Origin: Xanthobacteraceae bacterium
GTDB lineage: Bacteria; Pseudomonadota; Alphaproteobacteria; Rhizobiales; Xanthobacteraceae
Length of the DNA stretch: 64,000 nucleotides
Direction of reading: 5' to 3'
NCBI GenBank assembly: GCA_019635585.1
Contig: JAHBZE010000002.1
Coordinates: 1,138,007-1,202,006, forward strand
A model generated the notes under the pieces. That model did no database searches. It was given only the letters and a program-made list of their open reading frames with translations, and was not told where the DNA came from. The translations under genes were made by a program, and so were the position numbers. Shown here piece after piece: positions 25,931-32,733 of this stretch; positions within the stretch are counted from its first letter, which is position 1, and each line of letters starts with the position of its first letter.

Positions 25931-26289
25931 TCCGCTGGTTCGGCCCGCAGCAGACCTTGCTCGACTCCGTGAAGGCGGAACTCGATGTCCGCGTCGGCGG
26001 CAAGTTCTCGGTGAGCTTCGCAACCGACGACGGCGAGTTTCATAAGGTCGGCGGCACCTATCGCGAAATCTTCCCCCCGGAGCGCCTGCAATTCACCTGG
26101 GCCTGGCACACGACGCCGGAGCGCGAGTCGCTCGTTACCGTCACCATCCGCCCGGACGGCGAAGGCTCGATGCTGACGCTCCTCCACGAGCAGTTCTTCG
26201 ATCAGGCCGCTGCCGACGGCCACAAGCGCGGCTGGACCGGCACGCTCGAAAAACTCGCCGCCACTTTCGAACAGGGATCGCAAACATGA
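25840..26289 (+). CDS. SRPBCC (AHSA1-type) domain protein
   Basis: This 149-residue protein is an Aha1/START-like SRPBCC domain, a ligand-binding fold. Typical parts are VTLKRHIHGKPEQVFAAWTD, KKIVRWFGPQQT, YREIFPPERLQFTWAW and a final helix GWTGTLEKLAATFEQG. The start at 25840 follows GAGG at 25829-25832 and lies inside the ArsR frame. The role in this operon is unknown; proteins of this kind may bind hydrophobic ligands or sense them with the regulator. It overlaps the GST gene by 4 bp, so translational coupling is likely. Confidence 0.9.
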   Translation: MLAKPSVTLKRHIHGKPEQVFAAWTDPKKIVRWFGPQQTLLDSVKAELDVRVGGKFSVSFATDDGEFHKVGGTYREIFPPERLQFTWAWHTTPERESLVTVTIRPDGEGSMLTLLHEQFFDQAAADGHKRGWTGTLEKLAATFEQGSQT

Positions 26290-26915
26290 AACTCTATTAC
26301 GCAGAAACGCTGAACCCGCGCAAAGCCTGCGCAGTTGCGAAATATCTCAACTCGCCGGTCGAATTTGCATACGTTCAGCTTACCAAGGGCGAGCACAAGC
26401 AGCCCGGCTATCTGGCACTCAATCCGAACGGCAAGGTGCCGACGCTCGCGATCTCGGACGGGCTTTCGATCTGGGAGGCCGATGCAATCATGGCCTATCT
26501 CGCGCGCTTCGCCGGCTCCGATCTTCTGCCCGAAGACGATCGGCAGATCGAGATCATGCGCTGGCTTTCGTGGAATGCGCAGCACTTCACCCGCGCGGCA
26601 AGCGGACTTTACTTCCAGTATTGCATCAAGCCCTGGATCGGCCTCGGTGAACCCGACGAAGCCGCGGTACAGGATTCGATCAATCAGTGGCGCCCTTTCG
26701 CGGCGGTGCTGAACAATCACCTTTCCGGCAAGAAATATCTGCTCGGAGACCAGCTCTCGATCGCGGATTTCTCCGTCGCGGTAACGCTGCCCTACGCAAA
26801 GAACGCGCGAATTCCGCTTTCCGAGTTTCCGAACGTCGCACGCTGGCACGAACGCATGAACGAACTGCCGGCCTGGCGCGACCCCTTCCCGATCCCGGAC
26901 GCGCTCGCCGCCTGA
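26286..26915 (+). CDS. Glutathione S-transferase family protein (1)
   Basis: This 209-residue protein has an N-terminal thioredoxin-like GST domain (MKLYYAETLNPRKACAVAKY; NPNGKVPTLAISDGLSIWEA) with the cis-Pro and the Glu/Ala-x-Ser-like end of the glutathione site, and an all-helical C-terminal domain ending in LGDQLSIADFSVAVTLPYAK. It probably conjugates or reduces an electrophile with glutathione. A second, different GST follows 14 bp downstream; the two are not recent duplicates. It overlaps the SRPBCC gene upstream by 4 bp. Confidence 0.93.
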   Translation: MKLYYAETLNPRKACAVAKYLNSPVEFAYVQLTKGEHKQPGYLALNPNGKVPTLAISDGLSIWEADAIMAYLARFAGSDLLPEDDRQIEIMRWLSWNAQHFTRAASGLYFQYCIKPWIGLGEPDEAAVQDSINQWRPFAAVLNNHLSGKKYLLGDQLSIADFSVAVTLPYAKNARIPLSEFPNVARWHERMNELPAWRDPFPIPDALAA

Positions 26916-26929
26916 AGGAAAGAAACGCA

Positions 26930-27607
26930 ATGTCGCTTCGCTTTCATTTCCACCCGCTTTCCTCCTACTGCCACAAGGCGCTGATCGCGCTCTACGAGAA
27001 CGGCACGAAATTTGAGCCGGTCGTGCTCAATCTCATGGAGCCGGAAGTCACGGCGCAATTCCGCAAGATTTCGCCGTTCGGAAAGATGCCCGCGATCGAG
27101 GATACGAAACGCGGTCACATCATAAACGAAGCCACCATCGTCATCGAATATCTCGACGAGCACTATGGCGGCCGCGTCAAGTTCATCCCGGCCAACGCCG
27201 ATAACGCCTGGCAGGCGCGCATGTGGGACCGCTTCTTCGACAACTATCTGCACGACAGCATGCAGCGAGTGGTCGCGGATTCCTTCCGCGCCGACGGCAG
27301 CCACGATCCCTACACCGTCGAGCAATGCAAGAAACGCATCTTCGAGGTCTATGACTATCTCGAGCGGCACATGAAGGGGCGCGAATGGGTCGGCGACAAC
27401 TTCTCGCTCGCCGACTGCGCCGCAGCACCCGCTTTGTTCTACGCGAACACGATCTATCCGCTCGGCACGCAGTATCCGAACGCGCGCGCCTATCTCGGAA
27501 GGCTGATGACCCGTCCGTCTTACGCCCGCGTGCTCGAGGAAGCCGAACCGTTCTTCAATTTCTTCCCGCTCGATCCGAAGCCGCAACGCACGCTCGCCGC
27601 GGCATAA
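26930..27607 (+). CDS. Glutathione S-transferase family protein (2)
   Basis: This 225-residue GST starts MSLRFHFHPLSSYCHKALIA, with a candidate Ser/Cys catalytic position early in the thioredoxin fold. ISPFGKMPAIEDTK and NEATIVIEYLDEHY complete the glutathione site. The C-terminal helical domain contains GREWVGDNFSLADCAAAPAL. The ATG at 26930 is preceded by GAAGGAAAGAAA. It differs from GST 1 in the N-terminal motif and length, which suggests a distinct substrate. It is in the ArsR operon, and its stop is 27 bp before the VOC gene. Confidence 0.93.
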   Translation: MSLRFHFHPLSSYCHKALIALYENGTKFEPVVLNLMEPEVTAQFRKISPFGKMPAIEDTKRGHIINEATIVIEYLDEHYGGRVKFIPANADNAWQARMWDRFFDNYLHDSMQRVVADSFRADGSHDPYTVEQCKKRIFEVYDYLERHMKGREWVGDNFSLADCAAAPALFYANTIYPLGTQYPNARAYLGRLMTRPSYARVLEEAEPFFNFFPLDPKPQRTLAAA

Positions 27608-27634
27608 AACAAACAAGTGAAAGGAGTAACGATC

Positions 27635-28135
27635 ATGAAACTCGCCGCCCCCATCACGCCTTGTCTCTGGTTCGACAATGACGCCAAGGAAGCTGCTGAG
27701 TTCTATGTCTCGGTCTTCCCGAATTCGAAGATCGGCAAGATCGCCTACTATCCCGATACGGGAAAAGAAATTCACGGCATGGACGCCGGCAAAGTGCTGA
27801 CCGTCGAGTTTACGATCAACGGCCAGACCTTCACCGCGCTCAACGCGGGCCCGCAGTTCAAATTCACCGAAGCCGTCTCGTTCCAGCTCGCCTGCGACAC
27901 GCAGAAAGAGATCGACTATTTCTGGGACAAGCTGCGCGAGGGCGGCGGTGAGGAAGGCCCCTGCGGCTGGCTGAAGGATCGCTTCGGCCTCTCCTGGCAG
28001 GTGTTCCCGGCGATGATGAATCGGATTCTGTCGGAAGGTTCGCCTGACGAAGTGAAGCGCGTGATGGACGCGTTCATGAAGATGAAGAAATTCATCGTCG
28101 CCGACATCGAGGCGGCACGCCGCAAGGCCGCGTAA
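27635..28135 (+). CDS. VOC-family protein (PhnB-like, 3-demethylubiquinone-9 methyltransferase fold)
   Basis: This 166-residue protein is a single vicinal-oxygen-chelate domain of the PhnB/3-dmu-9_3-mt type. It shows ITPCLWFDNDAKEAAEFYVS, VFPNSKIGKIAYYP, GKVLTVEFTINGQTFTALNA, CGWLKDRFGLSWQVFP and a basic C-terminal helix (VMDAFMKMKKFIVADIEAAR). Family members are misnamed methyltransferases; no SAM site is seen. The ATG at 27635 follows AAAGGAG at good spacing. Its role in the cluster is likely binding or isomerising a small molecule, but no substrate is known. Confidence 0.9.
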   Translation: MKLAAPITPCLWFDNDAKEAAEFYVSVFPNSKIGKIAYYPDTGKEIHGMDAGKVLTVEFTINGQTFTALNAGPQFKFTEAVSFQLACDTQKEIDYFWDKLREGGGEEGPCGWLKDRFGLSWQVFPAMMNRILSEGSPDEVKRVMDAFMKMKKFIVADIEAARRKAA

Positions 28136-28173
28136 CGAGCCAAGCAACAAACAGATAAAGAAGGAAAAGGGAA

Positions 28174-28527
28174 ATGGAATACGTCGACGGATTTCTGATC
28201 GCGGTCCCGAAGAAGAAGCTCGCCGAATACAAGAAGATGGCGAAGCTCGGCTCCAAGGTCTGGCGCGAGCATGGCGCGCTCGACTACCGCGAATGCGTCG
28301 CCGATGACGTGAGCTGGGGCAAGCGGACTTCGTTTCCCCGCGCCGTGAAGCGCAAACCGAACGAAACCGTGATTTTCTCGTTCATTACTTATAAGTCGCG
28401 CAAGCACCGCGACGCCGTGAACAAGAAGGCGATGAAGGACAAACGCTTCGCCGGCATGGATTTCAAAAACATGCCCTTCGACCCGAAGCGCATGATCTAC
28501 GGCGGCTTCAAGACGATCGTGACCTGA
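28174..28527 (+). CDS. DUF1428 family protein
   Basis: This 117-residue protein matches DUF1428, a dimeric ferredoxin-like (ABM-type) fold of unknown activity. It shows MEYVDGFLIAVPKKKLAEYK, VWREHGALDYRECVADDV, RKPNETVIFSFITYKSRKHR and FDPKRMIYGGFKTIV. DUF1428 genes often occur next to PhnB-like and SRPBCC genes under ArsR control in Proteobacteria, as here, so the neighbourhood is informative even though the chemistry is not known. A GAAAAGGGAAA leader gives a good ribosome-binding site. Confidence 0.92.
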   Translation: MEYVDGFLIAVPKKKLAEYKKMAKLGSKVWREHGALDYRECVADDVSWGKRTSFPRAVKRKPNETVIFSFITYKSRKHRDAVNKKAMKDKRFAGMDFKNMPFDPKRMIYGGFKTIVT

Positions 28528-28549
28528 CGCGCGAGAAGGAGCGCGGACG

Positions 28550-29026
28550 ATGACTGCAACTGCAACAATCGAAAGCATGATCGGCAAGGAAGTCGTCGTC
28601 TCGCGCTTCATCGATGCGCCGCGCGAGCGCGTGTTCGACGCCTGGATCAAATCGGAAAAGCTAGCGCAATGGTGGGGACCGAAGGGTTTCGCCAATCGGT
28701 GTTGCGAAATCGATCCGCGGCCCGGCGGCCGGGTCTATATCGAAATGGTGCGAGAAAGCGACGGCACGCTTTTCCCGCTCGACGGTGAAGTCGAGATCGT
28801 GGAAGCACCTTCTCGTATCGTGCTCCGCGTCCGCGGCTACAATCCCGCCAACGAGAAAACCACGATCGAGGACCGTGTCACCGCGACCTTCGAGGATCGC
28901 GGCGGCAAGACGCTCGTCACCGTGCATCTGTTCGTACTTGCGGTCGCGCCCGCCTTCATGGAAGCGGCGAAGCGGATGGATCTTGGCTGGTCGCAGAGCC
29001 TGCAGAAGTTGGAGGGCACAACCTGA
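28550..29026 (+). CDS. SRPBCC (AHSA1-type) domain protein
   Basis: This 158-residue protein is a second AHSA1/SRPBCC domain. It begins with a short tail, then [59 protein letters not shown] and a C-terminal helix [13 protein letters not shown]. It is distinct in sequence from the SRPBCC at 25840. It lies in the same direction, 22 bp after the DUF1428 gene, with GAAGGAGCG upstream of the ATG. Its role is presumed to be ligand binding, with no known ligand. Confidence 0.9.
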   Translation: MTATATIESMIGKEVVVSRFIDAPRERVFDAWIKSEKLAQWWGPKGFANRCCEIDPRPGGRVYIEMVRESDGTLFPLDGEVEIVEAPSRIVLRVRGYNPANEKTTIEDRVTATFEDRGGKTLVTVHLFVLAVAPAFMEAAKRMDLGWSQSLQKLEGTT

Positions 29027-29042
29027 AGAAGGAGTGAACACC

Positions 29043-29429
29043 ATGTTGAGAGCGAGTAACGCATTCGGGGGATTCTCGGTGAACGATGTCCCCGCCGCGA
29101 TGAAATTCTACGGCGACACGCTCGGCCTGAAGGTCTCCGAGGATCACGGCATCATGACGATCCATCTGTCGAACGGCGGCAGCGTGATTGCCTATCCGAA
29201 GGATAATCACGAGCCCGCGACGTTTACGATCCTGAACTTCCCGGTCGCCGATGTCGACAAAGCCGTAGATGAGCTTGCCGGCCGCGGCGTGAAGTTCGAG
29301 CATTACGACATGAGCGATATCAAGACCGACACGAAGGGAATCATGCGCGGCAACGGCCCCACCATTGCGTGGTTCAAGGACCCCGCCGGCAACATTCTCT
29401 CCGTCATCGACGAAAATGGAACGATGTAA
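29043..29429 (+). CDS. VOC-family glyoxalase-like protein
   Basis: This 128-residue protein is a VOC (glyoxalase/bleomycin resistance) domain: [20 protein letters not shown] at the N terminus, [20 protein letters not shown] in the middle, and [17 protein letters not shown] at the C terminus. The paired beta-alpha-beta units and the C-terminal Glu/Asp of the metal site are visible. It is unrelated in detail to the PhnB-like protein at 27635. The ATG at 29043 follows AAGGAGTG. The product could be a metal-dependent lyase or a binding protein. Confidence 0.9.
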   Translation: MLRASNAFGGFSVNDVPAAMKFYGDTLGLKVSEDHGIMTIHLSNGGSVIAYPKDNHEPATFTILNFPVADVDKAVDELAGRGVKFEHYDMSDIKTDTKGIMRGNGPTIAWFKDPAGNILSVIDENGTM

Positions 29430-29452
29430 CGCGTCAATTTCGGGAGCCCACG

Positions 29453-29998
29453 ATGATTACGCCTTTGTATATTGTACTCGGCATCGGCGCCGTGATGATT
29501 GCCGCTATCCTGATCGTATTGATCGTCGCGGCAACGAAGCCGGATGAGTTTCGCGTCGAGCGCTCGGTCGCGATCGCGGCCCCCGCGCAGAAAATCTTTC
29601 CCTTTCTCGACGACCTGAAGCAGCAGCGGCTGTGGTCGCCGTGGGACCAGAAAGACCCGGACATGCAGCGCACGTATTCAGGCGCAGAGCGCGGCGTCGG
29701 TGCGGTCTATGCATGGGACGGCAACCGGGAGATCGGCGCTGGCAGCCAGGAGATCACGGCAGTCACGCCGCATTCGAAGATCGAAGCGAGGATCGACTTC
29801 GTTCGCCCGTTCAAGGCACATAACCGGATCGAGTGGCTGCTTCGGCCCGCCGGAAACGCGACCAGCGTCACCTGGGCGATTTTTGGCCCGATGCCGTTCA
29901 TGAGCAAGGTGATGAGCGTGTTCTTCTCGATGGATAAAATGATCGGCAACGAATTCGAGAAGGGCCTGTCGCAGTTAAAGCTGCTCGCAGAGAAATAA
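29453..29998 (+). CDS. Membrane-anchored SRPBCC (polyketide cyclase-like) protein
   Basis: This 181-residue protein has an N-terminal membrane helix (residues about 5-27) and a SRPBCC domain (RVERSVAIAAPAQKIFPFLD; WSPWDQKDPDMQRTYSGAE; GSQEITAVTPHSKIEARIDF). Unlike the other SRPBCC proteins of the cluster it is membrane anchored, with its ligand-binding domain outside the membrane helix. It closes the ArsR cluster and is followed by a hairpin at 30031-30065. The start at 29453 follows GGGAG; upstream in-frame codons exist but would give no signal anchor. Confidence 0.88.
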   Translation: MITPLYIVLGIGAVMIAAILIVLIVAATKPDEFRVERSVAIAAPAQKIFPFLDDLKQQRLWSPWDQKDPDMQRTYSGAERGVGAVYAWDGNREIGAGSQEITAVTPHSKIEARIDFVRPFKAHNRIEWLLRPAGNATSVTWAIFGPMPFMSKVMSVFFSMDKMIGNEFEKGLSQLKLLAEK

Positions 29999-30030
29999 TT
30001 CTCTGCGCTTGTACCGGTCCGGAACCTTAT

Positions 30031-30065
30031 AATCCCCTCAGCGGTTGCACCCGTTCGAGGGGATT
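30031..30065 (+). promoter_or_regulatory. Hairpin overlapping the ribosome-binding site of the next gene
   Basis: Arms AATCCCCTC (30031-30039) and GAGGGGATT (30057-30065) form a 9-bp stem with a 17-nt loop and are followed by TT. The right arm contains the Shine-Dalgarno GAGGGG (30057-30062) of the gene at 30069. It may end the ArsR operon transcript, may hide the ribosome-binding site, or both. Confidence 0.5.
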
Positions 30066-30068
30066 TTC

Positions 30069-30468
30069 ATGATGCTCACCCTCCTGCTCGCAAAAGTCTT
30101 CGGCGTCGCGCTGATCGCGGTCAGCATCGCGCTGCTCGCGAAGCGCGAATTTTTCGAAAAAATTACGCGCGATTTCCTGAAGCAGGATTTGCTGCGGCTC
30201 GTCGTTTCGTTTTCGGAAATGCTCGCGGGCCTGTTCATCGTGCTCGGCCACAACCGCTGGGAGCCGCTACCGGCAGCACTCATCACCCTGCTCGGCTGGG
30301 GCTTCGTCGTCGAAGGCGGCAGTTATCTTCTGCTGCCTCGCGACTGGACGGAGCGCATCGTCAACGCGGGTCAACCGCCCGCACTTCTTTATCGCGACCG
30401 GCATCATCGGAATCGTGCTCGGCGTTTATCTCGTAGCGTGCGGTTTTGGGCTGTTGCCGCAACAGTAA
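30069..30468 (+). pseudogene. Small integral membrane protein, single-base frameshift
   Basis: The intact part (residues 1 to about 100) has several membrane helices: MMLTLLLAKVFGVALIAVSI, LVVSFSEMLAGLFIVLGHNR and LPAALITLLGWGFVVEGGS. The frame then changes at a GGG run (30368-30370). Beyond it, the expected last helix (FFIATGIIGIVLGVYLVACG, ending FGLLPQQ) is in another frame, with stop TAA at 30466-30468. Dropping one G joins the two parts (RIVNAVNRPHFFI). The total span of 400 bp is 3n+1, as expected for one extra base. I do not know the family. The gene ends directly against the convergent sugE stop. Confidence 0.75.
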
Positions 30469-30795
30469 TCAGCCCACACCTGGCGTCACCACTTTCAACC
30501 CGACCACACCCGCCACGATCAGCATGAGACAAACGATCCGCGCGATGTCGCGCGACTCGTCAAACAACAACATGCCGAGAACGGCGGTGCCCACCGCGCC
30601 GATGCCGACCCAGACCGCGTAAGCCGTGCCGACGGGCAGCGTGCGCAGCGCATATTCGAGAAAGACAAGCGACACGATCATCGCGGCGACCGTCCAGACC
30701 GAAGGCCAGAGCTTCGAAAATCCATCGGTGTATTTGAGTCCGATCGCCCAGCCGACTTCGAACAGTCCGGCAATAAGGAGAGAAATCCAGGCCAC
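30469..30795 (-). CDS. sugE: SMR-family guanidinium exporter (SugE/Gdx)
   Basis: This 108-residue, four-helix inner-membrane protein belongs to the small multidrug resistance family, SugE/Gdx branch, which exports guanidinium in exchange for protons. It begins [20 protein letters not shown], with the conserved membrane Glu, then [17 protein letters not shown] and [20 protein letters not shown], and ends [11 protein letters not shown]. The GTG start at 30795 is preferred over a longer frame from 30867, because homologues start there and a GGAG lies 7 bp upstream. A guanidine-II riboswitch sits just before it, which supports the guanidinium role rather than quaternary ammonium. Confidence 0.92.
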   Translation of the reverse strand: MAWISLLIAGLFEVGWAIGLKYTDGFSKLWPSVWTVAAMIVSLVFLEYALRTLPVGTAYAVWVGIGAVGTAVLGMLLFDESRDIARIVCLMLIVAGVVGLKVVTPGVG

Positions 30796-30802
30796 AATGA
30801 CA

Positions 30803-30863
30803 CTCCGTTTTTTGGAGGGTCGTCCCTGCCGGATGAGATCAAAAATTCGGGTCGTCCCGAATT
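30803..30863 (-). ncRNA. Guanidine-II (mini-ykkC) riboswitch upstream of sugE
   Basis: On the minus strand, two hairpins each close on an ACGA loop. P1 has arms AATTCGGG and CCCGAATT (30844-30863) and P2 has arms AGGG and CCCU (30816-30827), separated by 16 nt. Two stems with ACGR loops are the defining form of the guanidine-II class. Immediately after P2, CUCC (30814-30817) can pair with the GGAG Shine-Dalgarno (30803-30806). That pairing shares the A and G of the P2 arm, so the two states exclude each other. Guanidine binding would free the site and turn on sugE. Confidence 0.9.
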
Positions 30864-30875
30864 GCAATTTTATTT

Positions 30876-30903
30876 GCCGATACCGGGCAAGCCCGGCATC
30901 GGC
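30876..30903 (-). repeat. Hairpin between tRNA-Val and the riboswitch
   Basis: A 13-bp stem (GCCGATGCCGGGC with GCCCGGTATCGGC on the minus strand) has a 2-nt gap and one G-U pair that would be a mismatch on the plus strand. It lies between the tRNA-Val 3' end and the guanidine hairpins. It lacks a T tract in this direction, so it may be a tRNA-processing or stabilising stem. Confidence 0.5.
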
Positions 30904-30925
30904 CGGCCGTCCCGAGAAGGGAGAA

Positions 30926-31000
30926 TGGTGCGCGCGACAGGGATCGAACCTGTGACCCCTACCATGTCAAGGTAGTGCTCTACCGCTGAGCTACGCGCGC
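30926..31000 (-). tRNA. tRNA-Val (anticodon GAC)
   Basis: The minus strand reads as a complete 75-nt cloverleaf. The acceptor stem GCGCGCG pairs with CGCGCGC, the D arm follows GTAGCTCAGCGGTAGAGC, the anticodon loop is TTGACAT with GAC, and the T arm contains GGTTCGATCC. The 3' end is encoded ACCA. The anticodon reads GUC and GUU valine codons. No integrase or duplicated 3' end is seen, so it is not an attachment site. Confidence 0.95.
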
Positions 31001-31057
31001 ATCCGCAAGGGAGGCTCCCTATATCGGCTGCCTCCGGCAGGGGCAAGAAGGGGAATT

Positions 31058-31423
31058 TTAGGCCGCCGCCAGCATCTTCTGGACCTCGTTGACAAGGTCC
31101 TTGAGGTGGAACGGCTTGGAGAGGACCTTGGAGTCCTCCGGGGTCTTTTTGTTCTGGGCCTCGAGCGTGACCGCCGCGAAGCCCGTGATGAACATGACCT
31201 TGATGTCGGGATCGAGTTCGGTCGCCCGGCGGGCGAGCTCGATCCCGTCCATTTCCGGCATCACGATATCGGTCAGCAGCAGCTCGAAGGGCTCCTCGCG
31301 CAGCCGCTGATAGGCCGAGCGGCCATTATCGAAATGCGCGACCTCGTAACCGGCATTCACCAGCGCCTTCACGAGGAACCGGCGCATGTCGTTGTCGTCT
31401 TCGGCGAGGAGAATCTTCGGCAT
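31058..31423 (-). CDS. cpdR: CpdR-type single-domain response regulator
   Basis: This 121-residue receiver-only protein closely resembles CpdR, which in Caulobacter and rhizobia controls ClpXP-dependent proteolysis through the CckA-ChpT phosphorelay and so acts in cell-cycle progression. It starts MPKILLAEDDNDMRRFLVKA, has the phospho-Asp in LLLTDIVMPEMDG, the switch Thr in FITGF, and Lys in VLSKPFHLKDLVNE. The start at 31423 is preferred over an upstream in-frame codon (31588) because the receiver begins there. It lies 57 bp downstream of the tRNA-Val gene's 5' end, on the same strand. Confidence 0.93.
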   Translation of the reverse strand: MPKILLAEDDNDMRRFLVKALVNAGYEVAHFDNGRSAYQRLREEPFELLLTDIVMPEMDGIELARRATELDPDIKVMFITGFAAVTLEAQNKKTPEDSKVLSKPFHLKDLVNEVQKMLAAA

Positions 31424-31596
31424 AATGACCCTTAACGTCCCGGCTCTTTTGTCCCCATTGAGGCGCCCATTTGGGGGGAGCCCGGTAAATGGCCGGTGAA
31501 GGTGCATAAAGAAAGCCCCGGCCTTCACAAGGCCTTCCTGCCCTGCCAGAACCCGAAAGCTGACGTTTTCCTTAATCCCGCCGGACAACCCACTTT

Positions 31597-32487
31597 ATGA
31601 ACGCGGAAGTCGTCGAAGAACTGGCCCCGGCCTTCGATATCCAAGAGCCGCTGTCGGCGGAAAGCCCGGTGGTCTGCAATTCGCCCCATAGCGGCAAGTG
31701 CTATCCGGCGGCCTTCCTGCGCCAAAGCCGACTCGAACTCGAAACCCTGCGCCGCTCCGAAGATACCTTTGTCGACGAATTGTTCTCCGATGCGCCTGCG
31801 CTCGGCGTGCCGCTTATGCGAGCGCATTTCCCGCGCGCCTATCTTGACGTGAACCGTGAGCCTTACGAACTCGACCCGCGCATGTTCGAGGGGCGGCTCC
31901 CCGCCTTCGCCAATACCCGCTCGCTGCGCGTGGCCGGCGGTCTCGGCACTGTTGCCCGCGTGGTCGGAGACGCGCGCGAGATCTATCCGAAGCGCATCCC
32001 GGTCGCCGAAGCGCTCGTCCGGATCGAGCAGTTCTACAAGCCGTATCACCGGGCGCTCCGCAAACTCGTGAACCGTGCGCAGAGGGGCTACGGCTTCGCG
32101 CTTTTGCTCGACTGCCACTCAATGCCCTCGAATGCGGGCCACCGCGACGAGCGCCCGCGCGCCGACATCGTGCTCGGCGACCGCTACGGCACGAGCTGTT
32201 CGGCGGCGATCACGGAGATGGTCGAGCGCACCTTGCGCGCGCAAGGTTACGCGGTGCTCCGGAACAAGCCCTACGCGGGCGGCTTCATTACCGAACATTA
32301 CGGCGACCCGGCCACCGGCATGCACGCGCTGCAGATCGAGGTGAATCGCGGGCTCTATATGGACGAGGCGCGCTACGAGAAGTCCGCAGGCTTCGGTACG
32401 CTTCGGGATAACCTCAGCCGGATGCTGGCGGCAGTTGCCGCCTTCACCGAAGCGGGGCTCGAACCTCTGCCTTACGCCGCCGAATAA
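31597..32487 (+). CDS. N-formylglutamate amidohydrolase
   Basis: This 296-residue protein matches the N-formylglutamate amidohydrolase family, which hydrolyses N-formyl-L-glutamate to glutamate and formate. Motifs include VVCNSPHSGKCYPAAFL, LGVPLMRAHFPRAYLDVNRE, KPYHRALRKL and LLLDCHSMPSNAGH, with a later GYAVLRNKPYAGGFITEHYG. It is more typical than the family member at 19418, with which it shares only motifs. It is divergent from cpdR (starts 174 bp apart), a common arrangement in Hyphomicrobiales. A strong hairpin at 32503-32528 follows. Confidence 0.93.
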   Translation: MNAEVVEELAPAFDIQEPLSAESPVVCNSPHSGKCYPAAFLRQSRLELETLRRSEDTFVDELFSDAPALGVPLMRAHFPRAYLDVNREPYELDPRMFEGRLPAFANTRSLRVAGGLGTVARVVGDAREIYPKRIPVAEALVRIEQFYKPYHRALRKLVNRAQRGYGFALLLDCHSMPSNAGHRDERPRADIVLGDRYGTSCSAAITEMVERTLRAQGYAVLRNKPYAGGFITEHYGDPATGMHALQIEVNRGLYMDEARYEKSAGFGTLRDNLSRMLAAVAAFTEAGLEPLPYAAE

Positions 32488-32502
32488 CCGCGAAAATAAA
32501 GA

Positions 32503-32528
32503 GGCCGCTACAGTTGCCTGTAGCGGCC
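32503..32528 (+). terminator. Hairpin after N-formylglutamate amidohydrolase
   Basis: An 11-bp perfect stem (GGCCGCTACAG, 32503-32513; CTGTAGCGGCC, 32518-32528) has a TTGC loop. There is no long T tract behind it, so it may be a weak or Rho-assisted terminator, but its position right after the gene is typical. Confidence 0.55.
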
Positions 32529-32733
32529 CAAGTCTAGGGAGGAAACGCCCAAGGAGGGCGGCGAAAACGCGACGCCATCGCGTATCGCACCGCAACAATA
32601 TGCTCCCGCACCGCAAAATACGCAAGCACTCCTTACATAACATTTCAGGGATAGGCCGGCCAAATTTGGGAGGAAAACTACAATAGAATCAAAGTTTTAA
32701 TCGGCCTACCCGCCCGTATGCAAAATTGAAATC

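Noticed and set aside
30926-31000. tRNA-Val as a mobile-element attachment site
   Set aside because: No integrase, no second copy of the tRNA 3' end and no shift in gene style nearby.
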